A stretch of 64,000 bases of DNA from Mansonella perstans (taxonomy: Eukaryota > Nematoda > Chromadorea > Rhabditida > Onchocercidae), in NCBI GenBank assembly GCA_037074765.1, contig JBAMDO010000092.1:62001-126000 (forward strand). Reading direction: 5' to 3'. The position numbers and the translations under genes were made by a program. Under the pieces are notes generated by a model. The model ran no database searches. It saw only the letters and a list, made by a program, of their open reading frames with translations, and was not told the DNA's origin. Below are positions 54,001-64,000 of the stretch, piece by piece (within the stretch, counting starts at the first letter, position 1; every line of letters begins with the position of its first letter).

Positions 54001-56327
54001 CGGCAGTTGAAAACAAATTTTTTGGGTCGTCATTATCTAAAATCATTGATTCATAAACAAAGGACTTCGACAGACTAAATGCAATTTTATAAAATTCACC
54101 TTTCCAAATGAGATTCTTGCACTGTTTCAGTTGCTCCTGTCCCAAAAAAATTGTCTCATACAATGTAACAACAGTAGGATTACTTACACATAAAATATGC
54201 TAATGCTAGCGTAATCGGAATTTTCACAATTTACGACTAGGCGCAAAACCTAAATCATTAAAGGTAAATAAAATAAAGATTAGCAACAACCGGAATTACA
54301 CATTTGCTTACGGAACAAAATTGCGAAGATTGCTAAAACTTCAACGAGATTTTATAAGGGACCTCCTGGAACGATTACTATTATCACTTTATCATAAAAA
54401 AAACTATTATCACAAAAGAAACTACAAACTAACCAATTTCAATAGAAACAGCAATGGTAGAACGGCGAATTAGATCACATGGCACTTGGACCTGCAGGCA
54501 TGAGTCGGATGATGTTGATGAATTCGCACCATCGCTAACAGATGTTCCCGTACGTCGAGTAATATCAAATAATTCTTTCGGATTGTATTTTGATCCGACT
54601 ACAAAAAAAATTCTAGAAACAGCTTAATACATGCTCTCAGTGAAGTGAATATATTTCTAAAATACTATGCAAGGTTGGACTGCAGTATTCAGATACAATG
54701 GACTTCTTAATGTCCGGATATAATAGCCTAGTTGGAGGAAGAATAAAAAGAACGATTTATTTACAATAACAAAGATAGCAATGGAAACATATTAAAAAAT
54801 GAAAATCTTGAAGATGAGCAATACGAACACATTTTATATCCAAGATCGCCATAAGTAACATTTCCTGTTTTCCTTACTCTCCATAATTCTCGCATTTTTT
54901 CCAGCTCACGAAAAAATATCGCTTTATCAGGATCAGTTTCGGCGAGAAGCTTTGAGCGAAATTTCTGAGCTTGCTCTAGAACAACGATTGCTTCACTAAG
55001 AGCTTTACGCCGCGTAACCCACTGGAATTGTTTAGACTGCTGCACCACATCCTGCATGTTGTGTTGCACTTCAGATGCATCTGCAACTGTCAGTGCTTCC
55101 AAATACGGCATTTTTAATACCGAAATCGTATCTATCAGAACATTTACTTGCTGCAGTGCTTCGCTAAAAATATATAAATAGAATGCAATGAAAGTTTATA
55201 ACAATTAATGGTAAAATGAAACAAAAAACAATGAAGAATAAGGTTGAAAGATAGTGCTTCCCATTATATTTTAACAATATCTCTGCGCTTTTTTAATATC
55301 CGAGAAAGCTCAGATATTACGAATTCTCAATCAATGAATTCACGATGACGATTGCGTATGGCGTATTTTAGAGAAAAAGGATTTCAAATAAATGATCGAA
55401 ATCAGTGCTAATCAAGACCTGCCGATTTTTCCACAATTCAGAAATTTTTACAAATTTTAATGATAATTACGCGAAATTGTTACTCACTGTAAATATTTTG
55501 CAACGGTATGCCATGGTCCAGCTTCCGGAGTTTTACGATCGTCCATTCCAATGACTACTTCTTCTGGTTCCTTCTCTTCTATCTCCTCACCATCATCACG
55601 TGGCAATGCATCTGGATTATCATATGTTGCTTCAGCACCGATTAGTTTTCGCCAATCCACTTTACGAGCCAATTTCGCTACATGGTCAGAATAATCCAAG
55701 GGTCTGAAAACAGATATTTTAAATTGCAAAGTAAATTAATTTTATCTAATATTTGAAATTAAATAAATTTAAAATTACCATCTCAAATTAATAACAGTTG
55801 GGTAAGAGATGGGTTAAGACTTGTAAACGAAAGAATTAAAGAAGTTTATTAAAAGTAATTGAAGGTGTTAAAGAAATTTATTAAAAGTAATTGAAGGTTA
55901 CTGAAATTTAGCAAACTTTTTTCAAAATTTTTAAAAAGTTCGATTTACTCAAATCACAGACCTCAACTCATTGTTCTATTTGCAAACATAAAATTGAATA
56001 AACATAAAATTTAAAGGAAGAATTGTGTCCCTTCATTATGAAACACCACCAAGCAATCCTAATTTATATCATTCATCATTTTCAATTTTTTTACCCGTTC
56101 GATGAAAAAATTAGCAGCCACGGATTTTACCACTGAATTCACATTCCGAATTTATCAAAAGTGTTCTGGTTTCTACAAAACATGAGGTAATAGAATAAAT
56201 ACCGCATATATTTTTCGACTCCATCAAAACCAATTTCCTGAATTTCCCACTCGGAACCGGCTTCTATGGCGATATTAACACCAGCTGGTTGAGATGTCGA
56301 TGGTACCTGTTGTCCGGTACCAAACAT
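51065..56327 (-). CDS. mdt-17: Mediator complex subunit 17
   Basis: Thirteen exons, in order of transcription: 56327-56203, 55703-55488, 55163-54829, 54598-54434, 54236-54190, 54136-53888, 53642-53519, 53368-53199, 52670-52542, 52454-52369, 52206-52092, 51837-51695 and 51245-51065. All phases close and give 694 residues; human MED17 has 651. The order of conserved blocks follows MED17: EIQEIGFDGVEKY near the N-terminus, FFRELEKMRELWRVRKTG and GDLGYK in the middle, then LQVQVPCDL, LLCRDIFKQLCKDAV, VTDPQ, and the terminal FLVLNYNRLVGSSLCRKID. MED17 is a head-module scaffold of Mediator and links activators to RNA polymerase II in the nucleus. The start is supported by a spliced-leader-type acceptor 10 nt upstream. 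An acidic Glu/Asp stretch lies in exon 2. Assignment is strong; exon borders 3/4 and 4/5 use weaker sites chosen by phase and by similarity. Confidence 0.9.
55835..55898. repeat. 32-bp tandem duplication in mdt-17 intron 1
   Basis: Two adjacent 32-nt copies, 55835-55866 and 55867-55898, differ at two positions. Confidence 0.85.
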
Positions 56328-56339
56328 TTATGATGCACT
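56328..56339 (-). promoter_or_regulatory. mdt-17: Spliced-leader-type acceptor before mdt-17 ATG
   Basis: On the minus strand TTTCAG (AG at 56339-56338) is followed by only 10 nt before the ATG, typical for nematode SL trans-splicing. No upstream in-frame exon is needed. Confidence 0.65.
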
Positions 56340-57671
56340 GAAATTTTAAAAACGCCAATTAACAGTATCGTTCCGTTTTATTTCCGAATATTTATAGCGA
56401 TTATACTCTTATTACATATAATTGCATTTTTAATACGTCACAATAATTCATGTATGTCACTTCACTTCTCGTACATATACAGAACCAAACTTCTTTCAAT
56501 CTTTTTTATTTTGTAGATACATAACATATAAAAATAGATACATAAACATATGTTTTGTAAATACATAAATATATTTGGATAAAAGCAAATATGCCAATAA
56601 TAATAGTATCTTACTGAAAAGTATCTTACAGAAAATAGTTTATCTTACTGAAAATGCGCTACTTATCCAAACATTTTTTAAAGTCTTCCCTGAAAAGCAA
56701 AACAAACGGCATATATAAATTCTCTTCAAACTGCAGTTATTAAATTATGTGTATGTTATAAAATGGATATGAAATACGTCAAAATACTTCAAATATATCG
56801 TGTTACTCTATCCATTTCACATTCTTACAAGTACCATTTTATTTTTACTAAAATTGACTGAAAACATTCAAACTGAATCACTTCTTTCACATTTCTGTTA
56901 TTCTCAATACTGAAGCACGCAACACAATTATTTCTTGAAAGATATGAATCCAAATTGAGTAAATGTGAAAAAAAAAATACAAATTCAAAACGAATGTAAG
57001 ACTGAATATAAAAAATGTCATTCCTCTTATAATAAAAAAATAAAAAATACAAAGTTCAACTTGTTCATTTCGCTTCGTACAAAATTTGTTTGAATGAAAC
57101 GTATTTGAAATATGATAATACATCACTTGAACCAAACAAAAAAAATTACCAATGCTACAATCCCACTCAGAAAATCAGGCATGCAAATTACGAAAAAGTT
57201 TAATCAAACTTAATTGTAATTTTGAAACACTTACTTTTATTGTTTAATCCTCACTGCTTATTAAGAATTATTATTACAATCACGTAATTATACGTGAAAA
57301 CAACATTCGTATGCTATACGTATGCTATATGTAACATAAATGTCATCCTAAATTTCCCAATATGAAATGGATTTTTTGAATCCTTTAGAAAATTTCGTAC
57401 CAAAGAAAAACACTCTCTCTCAAGACTTCTATAACTCCTGAAAACCCCTAGACAGCAAAGGCAGAATCTCCGCAACTCCACAAAATTACAAAATTACCTC
57501 AAAGTAAACTCTTTAACATCCCGAGAATTCTTATATGCTCTATAGCACACTGTTCTCTCGCATCAACGTACTTTTCATTCCATCTCTCTCATGCTGCTAC
57601 ACTATTTCTTCTCGTTGTTATCATGGCGTATCTTATTCTTTCCAATTCATTTCACAATAGGTGATTAAGGA

Positions 57672-58446
57672 GACATCCAGATTTTTTCTCCGAAACATTC
57701 AGGTGCTTTCTCCAGCACATCTAGGTGTTTTCTCCAGAACATTCAGGTGCTTCCTCCAGAACATCCAGGTGTTTTCTCCAGAACATTCAGGTGCTTTCTC
57801 CAGGACATTCAGGTGCTTTCTCCAGAACCTTCAGGTATTTTCTGCAAAACATTCACATGCTTTCTCCAGAACATTTAGGTGCTTTCTCCAGAACCTTCAG
57901 GTGCTTTCTCCAGAACATTCAGGTGTTTTATCCAGAACATTCAGGTGTTTTCTCCAGAATATTCAGATCTTTTCTTCAGAACATTCAGATGTTCTCTCCN
58001 TCCAGAACATTCAGATGTTTTCCCCAGAACATTCTCCTGCTTCCTGCAGAACATCCAGGTGTTTTCTCCAGAATATCCAGGTGTTTTCTCCAGAACATTC
58101 AGGTGTTTTCTCCAGAACATTCAGGTGTTTCCTCCAGAACCTTGAAGTGCTTTCTCCAGAACATTCAGATGTTTTCTCCAGAACATTCAGGTCTTTTCTC
58201 CAGAACATTCAGATGTTTTCCCCAGAACATTCTCCTGCTTCCTGCAGAACATCCAGGTGTTTTCTCCAGAATATCCAGGTGTTTTCTCCAGAACATTCAG
58301 ATGTTTTCTCCAGAACATTCAGGTATTTTCTCCAGAACATTCAGGTATTTTCTCCAGAACATTCAGATGTTTTCCCCAGAACATTCTCCTGCTTCCTGCA
58401 GAACATCCAGGTGTTTTCTCCAGAATATCCAGGTGCTTTCTGCAGG
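57672..58446. repeat. 22-bp minisatellite, about 35 units
   Basis: The consensus unit TTTTCTCCAGAACATTCAGG plus TG repeats about 35 times with small variants (CAGATG, CAGGTA, CCTTCAG, ATATCC). A single N at 58000 marks an assembly uncertainty. A variant block with ATTCTCCTGC recurs at 58031, 58229 and 58383, spaced 198 and 154 bp (9 and 7 units), which shows higher-order duplication. The plus-strand frames are largely open because a 22-nt period cycles each frame through the same codons. This is not evidence for a protein. Confidence 0.92.
58000..58000. other. Ambiguous base (N) inside minisatellite
   Basis: The single N interrupts a repeat unit, so unit count and array length around it are uncertain. 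Confidence 0.95.
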
Positions 58447-58660
58447 AGTGTTTTGGTTTCCTTCATTGCTAATTCCTTACATATAACAGTATAATGCATT
58501 AGATGGTTATATGTTGTGTAAAAGATGCATGTGTCATGCCTTCATTTAGCCTCCCTCTTTAGCTTTCGATTATGCTTCGTTAACATTTTAACGCCATTAC
58601 ATTTGAATGATATTTCCTTTGTTGTATATTTTCTCTGTTAGGTGAATCATTTTGCACATC

Positions 58661-58763
58661 CCTTTGTGCATTTGCACGTTTCTTTGTGCATTTGCACATT
58701 CCTTTGTGCATTTGCACGTTTCTTTGTGCATTTGCACGTTTACTTTGTGCATTTGCACGTTTA
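58661..58763. repeat. 20-bp tandem repeat with octamer-like motif
   Basis: Five units of CTTTGTGCATTTGCACGTTT type, with a partial one before them. Each contains the inverted repeat GTGCA-TT-TGCAC and the sequence ATTTGCAC, one base from the POU octamer ATTTGCAT. A perfect ATTTGCAT follows at about 58802. Confidence 0.88.
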
Positions 58764-59369
58764 CATCTGTTTTGTTGATTTTTGTATTATGTATAGTACG
58801 CATTTGCATGTTCATGTTACATTTACACTTTTGTATTTAGATCTATTATAAATTCATATTTGATTTCTGGAAAATATGACAGGAATCATTTAGCTATTTA
58901 AAGTTTGGTCGATTTGTTGTATTAATTATTTATTTAATTACTGCTATTAACAACTGTAAAATAGATCATTTAGTTGCTTAATGTGTTTTTTCCGTGTAGT
59001 ACGAATTGATATTTAAGTCAGATGCATTCAAATTTATTGTTATTTAATCAGTATTTCTGTTGTTCAACATTAACTACAAGAAATATATATTGCAATTAAA
59101 ATTTATCATTTAGTTTTTGAAATTTATATTTGACTGAATAAAATGACTCAAATTTTAAATGTCAACGATGGACGATAGTAAAAATAGCGGTGTGGATTTT
59201 TCCCATTATCCATTTTTCTACTCTTCACTTTTAATTGATAGGTGAGGTAAAAGAAGTGTGCAAAATATATGAACTTTAATGTTATATAGTGCTTTTGTTC
59301 GCATGTTATGAATAGATTTTTAGCAATAATTTTTGTTTTTCAACAGTTTTATTAAATTAGTGCTTTTCC

Positions 59370-59420
59370 AGTTAAGAAGATCAACGAGCGTGAAATTAGC
59401 GTGAAATTTTATATTTCAAA
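59370..59420 (+). promoter_or_regulatory. Probable leader acceptor and 5' UTR of FG/RG-repeat gene
   Basis: GCTTTTCCAG (AG at 59370-59371) lies 49 nt before the ATG and could be a spliced-leader acceptor. The DNA upstream is AT-rich with no coding exon. Confidence 0.4.
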
Positions 59421-62400
59421 ATGAATGGTGGATTTGGACGAGGGTATGTTTTTATTTTTTACTTTTAAATCTGGAAAATTGTGAATCTGAGTGCTTCATT
59501 TCATATTTGATCAATAAATACAAGTTCATTGATGATATATTGGATTTCGAGTATGGTGATTATGATTAAATTTTGGGATAGCAGTAATCCGTTGTAATAG
59601 TTGTATGAAAAATCTATGTGGTAATGGTATTTTAACATTTTTTCCTTTGTAATTCCTTTCATCGGTTTTATATTTACTTATTTATTCAAAAAAGATTCAT
59701 AAAATAGTTCACTGATCATAGATTAAAAGCCGTCTAACTCATTTCCAAACGTTGATATAAAAAATCGAAAATGATTGGTAAATTACCCAGCACTTTCTAT
59801 CACTAGTAAAATTTTCAGCGATATTATTTCTAATGGATAATAAACTAAGCTAATGTTACTATTTGCTTGAGTACCTAATAGAATTGTCTTTAAATTTTAA
59901 TGGTTTACAATTCTTTTTTCCTAAAATATGCAGCATTTTTTCTGTGATTTCCGTTCCTTGCTAATTTTTGTTCATTAAACTACAGTAGTAACAATTTATT
60001 TCGAAGAAAATAAATGCACATTTGAAATTTCAGGAAAATCATCGAGCAGAAAATTGACAGTTCATACTTCCCAGGATCACATTTTTCCAAGGTATCGTAT
60101 CAGTTTTGGTCTTCAGAAAATTTATTTGGTAGACGGTAGTCTATAATTTTGTAACATTTTAATGAAATACGTTTAGAGAGAAATTCTGTGTTTTACCTAC
60201 ATCTGCTCAAAAAATAATCTGGAGATAACCCGTGAATATAATTATATAATTAGGACAATTATGACCATATATCTGTCTCTCTACGAAATAAAATGGGATT
60301 GGTATGATACGTAAATTTAGATTTCTATCAAGAAGGTCTTAATTGTGGCTTGTCTTGCAATAAGAGGTATGTACTTTATTCATGGGAAATAGTAAAAGAA
60401 AAGTTAAATCATGAAGAAGGTATTAATTGTGCGTAAAGATAAACGAGATTTAAATTTAAGCACTTTTTCGTTTTAAATGATTTTTGCCAATTTTCTAGGT
60501 TGATAATGGCACTGAAGGGAACTATAATCAGAGTAGTGATATGCGAGGATCATTTCACGAGAATAGTTTTTCAAGTGAGTATTGTCGTGAAATTCTTGCG
60601 AGAGGTCGACATCTGCCAATATTTTTCCAGCGGGTTTGTCAGGGAGCGTTGTATTAAGTTGAATTGATTGTGTTGCGGGAAAACCTCGAGCTCGGATAAT
60701 AAAACCTTTATTAGAACGTAAGTAGGAAACAGTGAGTATCAGGATGTACAAACGTACCAATATATCGTTTGAGGATCGAGTGTCTATATATAGTCGTAGA
60801 AGAGGCGGGATTTAATTGCTTAAAACAATGATCATAAAGTTGAAGTGGTAAAAGAGGGGATTAATTATGACTGACAATACATGATTTACAACAGCAGCGT
60901 CTTCAAAGCTATACTAAATTACTTGTCAAAATAAGTAAACAAAGATATTATTGGTGAAAAGATTAACAGTTTATAGTGGAGAAGAAGGGGAATTAATTGC
61001 TTAAAACAATGGCCTTTGTTTGGTAATAGCTGCTGCTTTGTTAGCTTACTGTAGAAAAGATGTGAATTCACATGACAACAAAGAGCATGGAAATAAATCA
61101 AAAAATGTAACTTTAGTTGAATGCTTTAAAATGTTATTAGTATTTAAATAAATCAAAAAATGTAACTTTAGTTGAATGCTTTAAAATGTTATTAGTATTT
61201 GTTTACAATTTAATTTATTGAGTTATTGAAAGTTTCGCGTTATAAAATTCGCGACAAGTACTACGGAATATTTAATAAATATGCCGATTGCATAAATAGG
61301 AAAGCATTTATTCTCTATAAATTTTCTTATGATATTGTGGATTTTCGTATTTATACAGTTTCAGAAATGCCTTTAATGTCTCTTTCTAGTACCGGTTGAG
61401 AGATTATTATTTGTGTTTCATCCTTACCAGTTAAATAAAGCGAAAATTTTATTTGCTGAAATTGTAAAATATTGCTAATAGTGGTATTTTAGAAAGAAAT
61501 AATTTCGACGAGAAGAATCGAGGTAATCGAGAAAATAGAATTGAACACAATGCAGATTACAATCAAGGTATCAACCAGTTACTATTTACCTTTCACCTTT
61601 TATCACCTTTCAGGTGATAAAATGTACTTATCACCTTTCAGGCGTTATTTGCTCTTCTTTTTTAGTCATTTTATCATTCTTTTTCAACTTTTTAGAGCTT
61701 TTAGAGCTTGATTAAATTCTGTATTTAAGATTAGGTTGTAATGGTTTCCGAGATTTCGATGTTGTAAAATGATCAATGGTTGAAGAATATGTTTTAAATT
61801 ACATGATTTAGATTCAGATGCATTCGACACTGGAGGTTATCGTGAAAACGAGTTTTCTTCTGAATTCTCAGCTGAACGTTCTTCTGGATTTTCATCGGGA
61901 TATGATGATAGGGATAGTGGTTTTTTAGCAAGGACTGGCGAAAACAAAGGATCTTCAAACAGAGGCAGCCGTGGTAACGGTTTCGGCTCAAGAAGTGACG
62001 GTCGTGGTAGCGGTTTTGGTTTATTCAGTGACGATTGTGGCAGTCGTGGTGGTGGTTTCGGTTCAAGCAGTGGCGGCCGTGGTAACGGTTTCGGCTCAAG
62101 CAGTGGCGGTCGTGGTAGCGGTTTTGGTTCATTCAGTGACGATTGTGGCAGTCGTGGTGGTGGTTTTGGTTTAAACAGTGGCGGCCGTGGTAACGGTTTC
62201 GGCTCAGTTAGTGGCGGTCGTGGTAACGGTTTCGGCTCAAGTAGTGGCGGTCGTGGTAGCGGTTTTGATTCATTTAATGACGATTGTGGCAGCCGTGGTG
62301 GTGGTTTCGGTTCAAGCAGTGGCGGCCGTGGTAACGGTTTCAGCTCAAGCAATGGCGGCCGTGGTAGCGGTTTCGGGTCAAGCAGTGGCGGCCGTGGTAA

Positions 62401-63721
62401 CGGTTTCGGTTCAAGCAGTAGCGGCCGTGGTAGCGGTTTCGGGTCAAGCAGTGGCGGCCGTGGTAACGGTTTCGGTTCAAGCAGTAGCGGCCGTGGTAGC
62501 GGTTTCGGCTCAAGCAATGGCGGCCGTGGTAACGGTTTCGGTTCAAGCAGTAGCGCTCGTGGTAGCGGTTTCGGCTCAAGCAGTGGCGGCCGTGGTAGCG
62601 GTTTTGGTTCACTCAGTGACGATCGTAGCTACTTTGGTTTAAACAGTGGCGGTCGCGGTGGTGGTTTTAATTCAAGAAGTAGCGATCATGGTGACGGCTT
62701 TGATGCAGTCAGTGGCGATCATGGAGGTTTCGGTTCAAGAAATGGTAATCGTGGTGGTGGTTTTGGTTCGAGCAGTAGCGATCATTACGATGGTTTTGAT
62801 GCAGTCGGTGGCGATCGTGCTAATTTTGGTTCAAACAGTAACGGTCATGGCGGTTTTGGCTCAAGCAGTGGTGGTCGTGGCAGTTTTAATTTAAGCAGTA
62901 GTGGCCGTAGTGGTGATTTTGATTCAAGTACTGGCGGTCGCGGTGGTTTTAATTTAGTCAGAAGCATTTGTGGTGATTCGAGGAATGGTTTGAATTATGA
63001 TTATAATTCCAATGCAAATGGTTTTTCTGGTGATCAGGGCAGCAGATTTGATGGTTCCAATTATGATAATGGTTCTAGAGGTTTTGCTAATCGCATCCAT
63101 GGATTCAGAAGAAATTATGCTCTTTCTAATGATCGTTTTGATAGTTTCCGTCCCAAAAGTAATGATTTTGCTGGTAATAGATGTGATAGCTTTGATAAAT
63201 TCGGTAACAAGTACGACGGATTTTCAAGTGGACGAGGTGATTGGAGTACTAACAACAACTTCGGTAAGGGTTAATAACAACTGTAATTTTGAAAGATTTT
63301 GTAGCAAATCTAGTACTGAAGAAACTTTTTTGTGCCCTCGGAGCTGATAGTTTCAGTAATGATGGTATTGCTTGAACATGATTTAAAATGATTGTTTTGG
63401 GATTTCCAAGATTGGGATTGGAACTTTATTTTGCTGAATTTATTTATATGTTTCATATCTCACAGACTTCAATAATCTCGTAAAGATATTGTTTTTATCA
63501 GCGTATAAAATAAATCATGTTCAAGGGCTATCCAAATACCAATCAAAACTTTCGATATTTTGGATGTACATGTCTCAAATACTTTGGTAGTTCATTCCCC
63601 AAAATTTCGGTTAATTCATTGAACAAAATAGCTTTTATAATTAGAATAATTTCAGGAAAAATGGAATTTGTCCGTTCTCATTTCAGTCGCGATTATGATA
63701 ATAAACCAAATAATGTTAAAG
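59421..63721 (+). CDS. FG/RG-repeat protein, possibly GLH/Vasa-type (5' part only)
   Basis: Six exons are in the window: 59421-59443, 60034-60091, 60499-60574, 61493-61567, 61812-63263 and 63656-63721. They give 583 residues so far, with phases consistent and the last exon leaving phase 1. The protein starts MNGGFGRG. A hydrophilic Asn/Ser-rich stretch follows, then the large exon encodes about 20 regular and further degenerate copies of an 11-residue unit (consensus SSGGRGNGFGS) rich in FG and RG dipeptides, and then an Asp/Asn/Ser/Gly-rich tail. Such FG/RG-rich N-termini are known in nematode germline helicases (GLH/Vasa), which dock P granules at nuclear pores, and in other RNA-granule proteins. 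No zinc knuckle or DEAD-box motif is present before the window ends, so the GLH call is a hypothesis. Nucleoporin-like or RGG RNA-binding proteins are the alternatives. The reading frame is certain from the glycine-rich codon pattern. Confidence 0.7.
60671..61080 (-). mobile_element. Possible solo LTR remnant
   Basis: The segment begins TGTTG and ends CAACA, as LTR ends do. Inside, read on the minus strand, it has upstream repeats, a TATA box and a poly(A) signal in the order U3-R. No target-site duplication flanks these ends and no primer-binding site or internal coding sequence is seen, so the borders and the call are tentative. Confidence 0.25.
61091..61200. repeat. Perfect 55-bp tandem duplication
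   Basis: Copies 61091-61145 and 61146-61200 are identical, implying a recent duplication or an assembly duplication. Confidence 0.95.
61960..62960 (+). repeat. 33-nt coding minisatellite
   Basis: The repeat is in frame with a 33-nt period encoding SSGGRGNGFGS-type units in which RGN and RGS units alternate. A variant unit containing DDCGSRGGG starts near 62030, 62138 and 62279. The first spacing is 108 bp and the second is 141 bp (108 plus one 33-nt unit), showing block duplication. Units degenerate toward the 3' end. Confidence 0.88.
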
Positions 63722-64000
63722 GTAAGAGTACGTGTTGTTAATTATACGAATTAATGATCAAAGCAAGAATATGTAGTGTTAATTTTTCTCCAACTCTTTA
63801 TTGATTTGATTGCCCATTGAGAAGAATGGGTTCCAGAATATTTGGGAAGTGTAATTGCAAGAAGATTCGGATGATTCTTCAAATTAGAATTTTGGAAGGC
63901 TAAGAAGTTTTGGAGGTGCCGAACTATTATTTAAGTTGTAGCAAATAATTTTGGGATTTAGAGGAATTTTTTAAGTTTCAAACAAGCTTCAATCATTTAA
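63722..64000 (+). other. Intron at window end
   Basis: After the GTAAGA donor at 63722 no further acceptor with an open frame is seen, so the next exon of the FG/RG-repeat gene lies beyond the window. Confidence 0.5.

Larger units (their letters stand above)
56340..59420. promoter_or_regulatory. Divergent promoter interval between mdt-17 and the FG/RG-repeat gene
   Basis: About 3.1 kb separate the minus-strand start of mdt-17 from the plus-strand start of the FG/RG-repeat gene, so both promoters should lie here. The interval includes a 22-bp minisatellite (57672-58446), a 20-bp repeat (58661-58763) and AT-rich flanks. No coding gene is supported. The open frames over the minisatellite come from its periodicity. 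Confidence 0.55.
60575..61492 (+). other. Intron with LTR-like signals and tandem duplication
   Basis: Intron 3 of the FG/RG-repeat gene. On the minus strand it carries a TATA-like CTATATATAG (60784-60793) and, 75 bp downstream, AATAAA (plus-strand TTTATT at 60707-60712). Its base composition is less AT-rich than the flanks. The sequence TTAATTGCTTAAAACAATG recurs near 60811 and 60991. A perfect 55-bp tandem duplication lies at 61091-61200. Confidence 0.5.

Noticed and set aside
57661..58494. Long plus-strand open frames of 250-280 codons over the minisatellite
   Set aside because: The repeat period is 22 nt, so each frame runs through the same codons and a stop-free unit opens every frame. 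The sequence has no start context or splice sites of its own and lies in a promoter interval.
58642..58851. Frames over the 20-bp repeat reading FVHLHVSLCICTF
   Set aside because: Period 20 is not a multiple of three, so the open frames are a by-product of the tandem repeat.
60473..60760. 95-codon minus-strand frame with a hydrophobic start in an intron
   Set aside because: It overlaps the plus-strand exon 60499-60574 and the LTR-like signals. Codons after the first 20 show no family pattern, so I treat it as chance.
61837..62517. Minus-strand frame of 226 codons rich in LEPKPLPRPPL repeats
   Set aside because: It is the antisense shadow of the 33-nt in-frame coding repeat of the FG/RG gene; the sense frame has matching splice phases and continues outside the repeat.
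62178..62894. Plus-strand frames of Val/Ala-rich repeats
   Set aside because: Out-of-frame reading of the same 33-nt repeat; they lack connection to flanking exons.
1..64000. tRNA, rRNA or CRISPR-like arrays
   Set aside because: I looked for cloverleaf-type boxes, rRNA cores and spaced palindromic repeats and saw none. The tandem arrays present have no unique spacers.

Overview
The window is AT-rich eukaryotic DNA with long introns, GT-AG splice sites with short T-rich acceptors (TTTTCAG type) and a likely spliced-leader acceptor 10 nt upstream of one start codon. Together with the gene content (Fos-type bZIP, Mediator subunit 17, CEP170-like protein, FG/RG-repeat protein) this points to a nematode. 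A clade III (filarial or spirurid) worm is my inference from base composition and intron length, not something I can prove.

Layout. 1-10,615: mostly non-coding, with a few short exon-like pieces that I could not join into a gene. 10,616-20,161 (+): a fos-1-like bZIP gene. It has two alternative first coding exons, one of 16 codons at 10,691 and one of 214 codons at 13,746. Both end in phase 0 and can feed a common set of seven exons. 20,162-35,512: about 15 kb with no gene I can support. 35,513-49,910 (+): a 22-exon gene (plus one possible 24-nt microexon) carrying CEP170-family motifs but no FHA domain that I can see. 51,065-56,327 (-): a complete 13-exon Mediator subunit 17 gene (mdt-17), tail-to-tail with the CEP170-like gene. 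56,338-59,420: divergent promoter interval holding a 22-bp minisatellite of about 35 units and a 20-bp repeat with an octamer-like motif. 59,421 to the window end (+): the 5' part of a gene for an FG/RG-repeat protein built on a 33-nt repeat. It resembles the N-terminal region of Vasa/GLH germline helicases, but the diagnostic domains would lie beyond the window.

All exon chains were built by hand from splice sites and reading phase, and all phases close. For mdt-17 and the CEP170-like gene the order of conserved blocks also follows the vertebrate proteins. The genes do not form an obvious pathway: they are a transcription factor, a Mediator subunit, a centrosome/microtubule-type protein and a probable RNA-granule protein.

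No single undescribed system stands out. The best leads are the FHA-less CEP170 homologue with a phase-neutral microexon, the two-promoter fos gene with a lysine inside its leucine zipper, the splice-site-like and E-box-rich minisatellite in the divergent promoter, and unexplained open frames inside introns.
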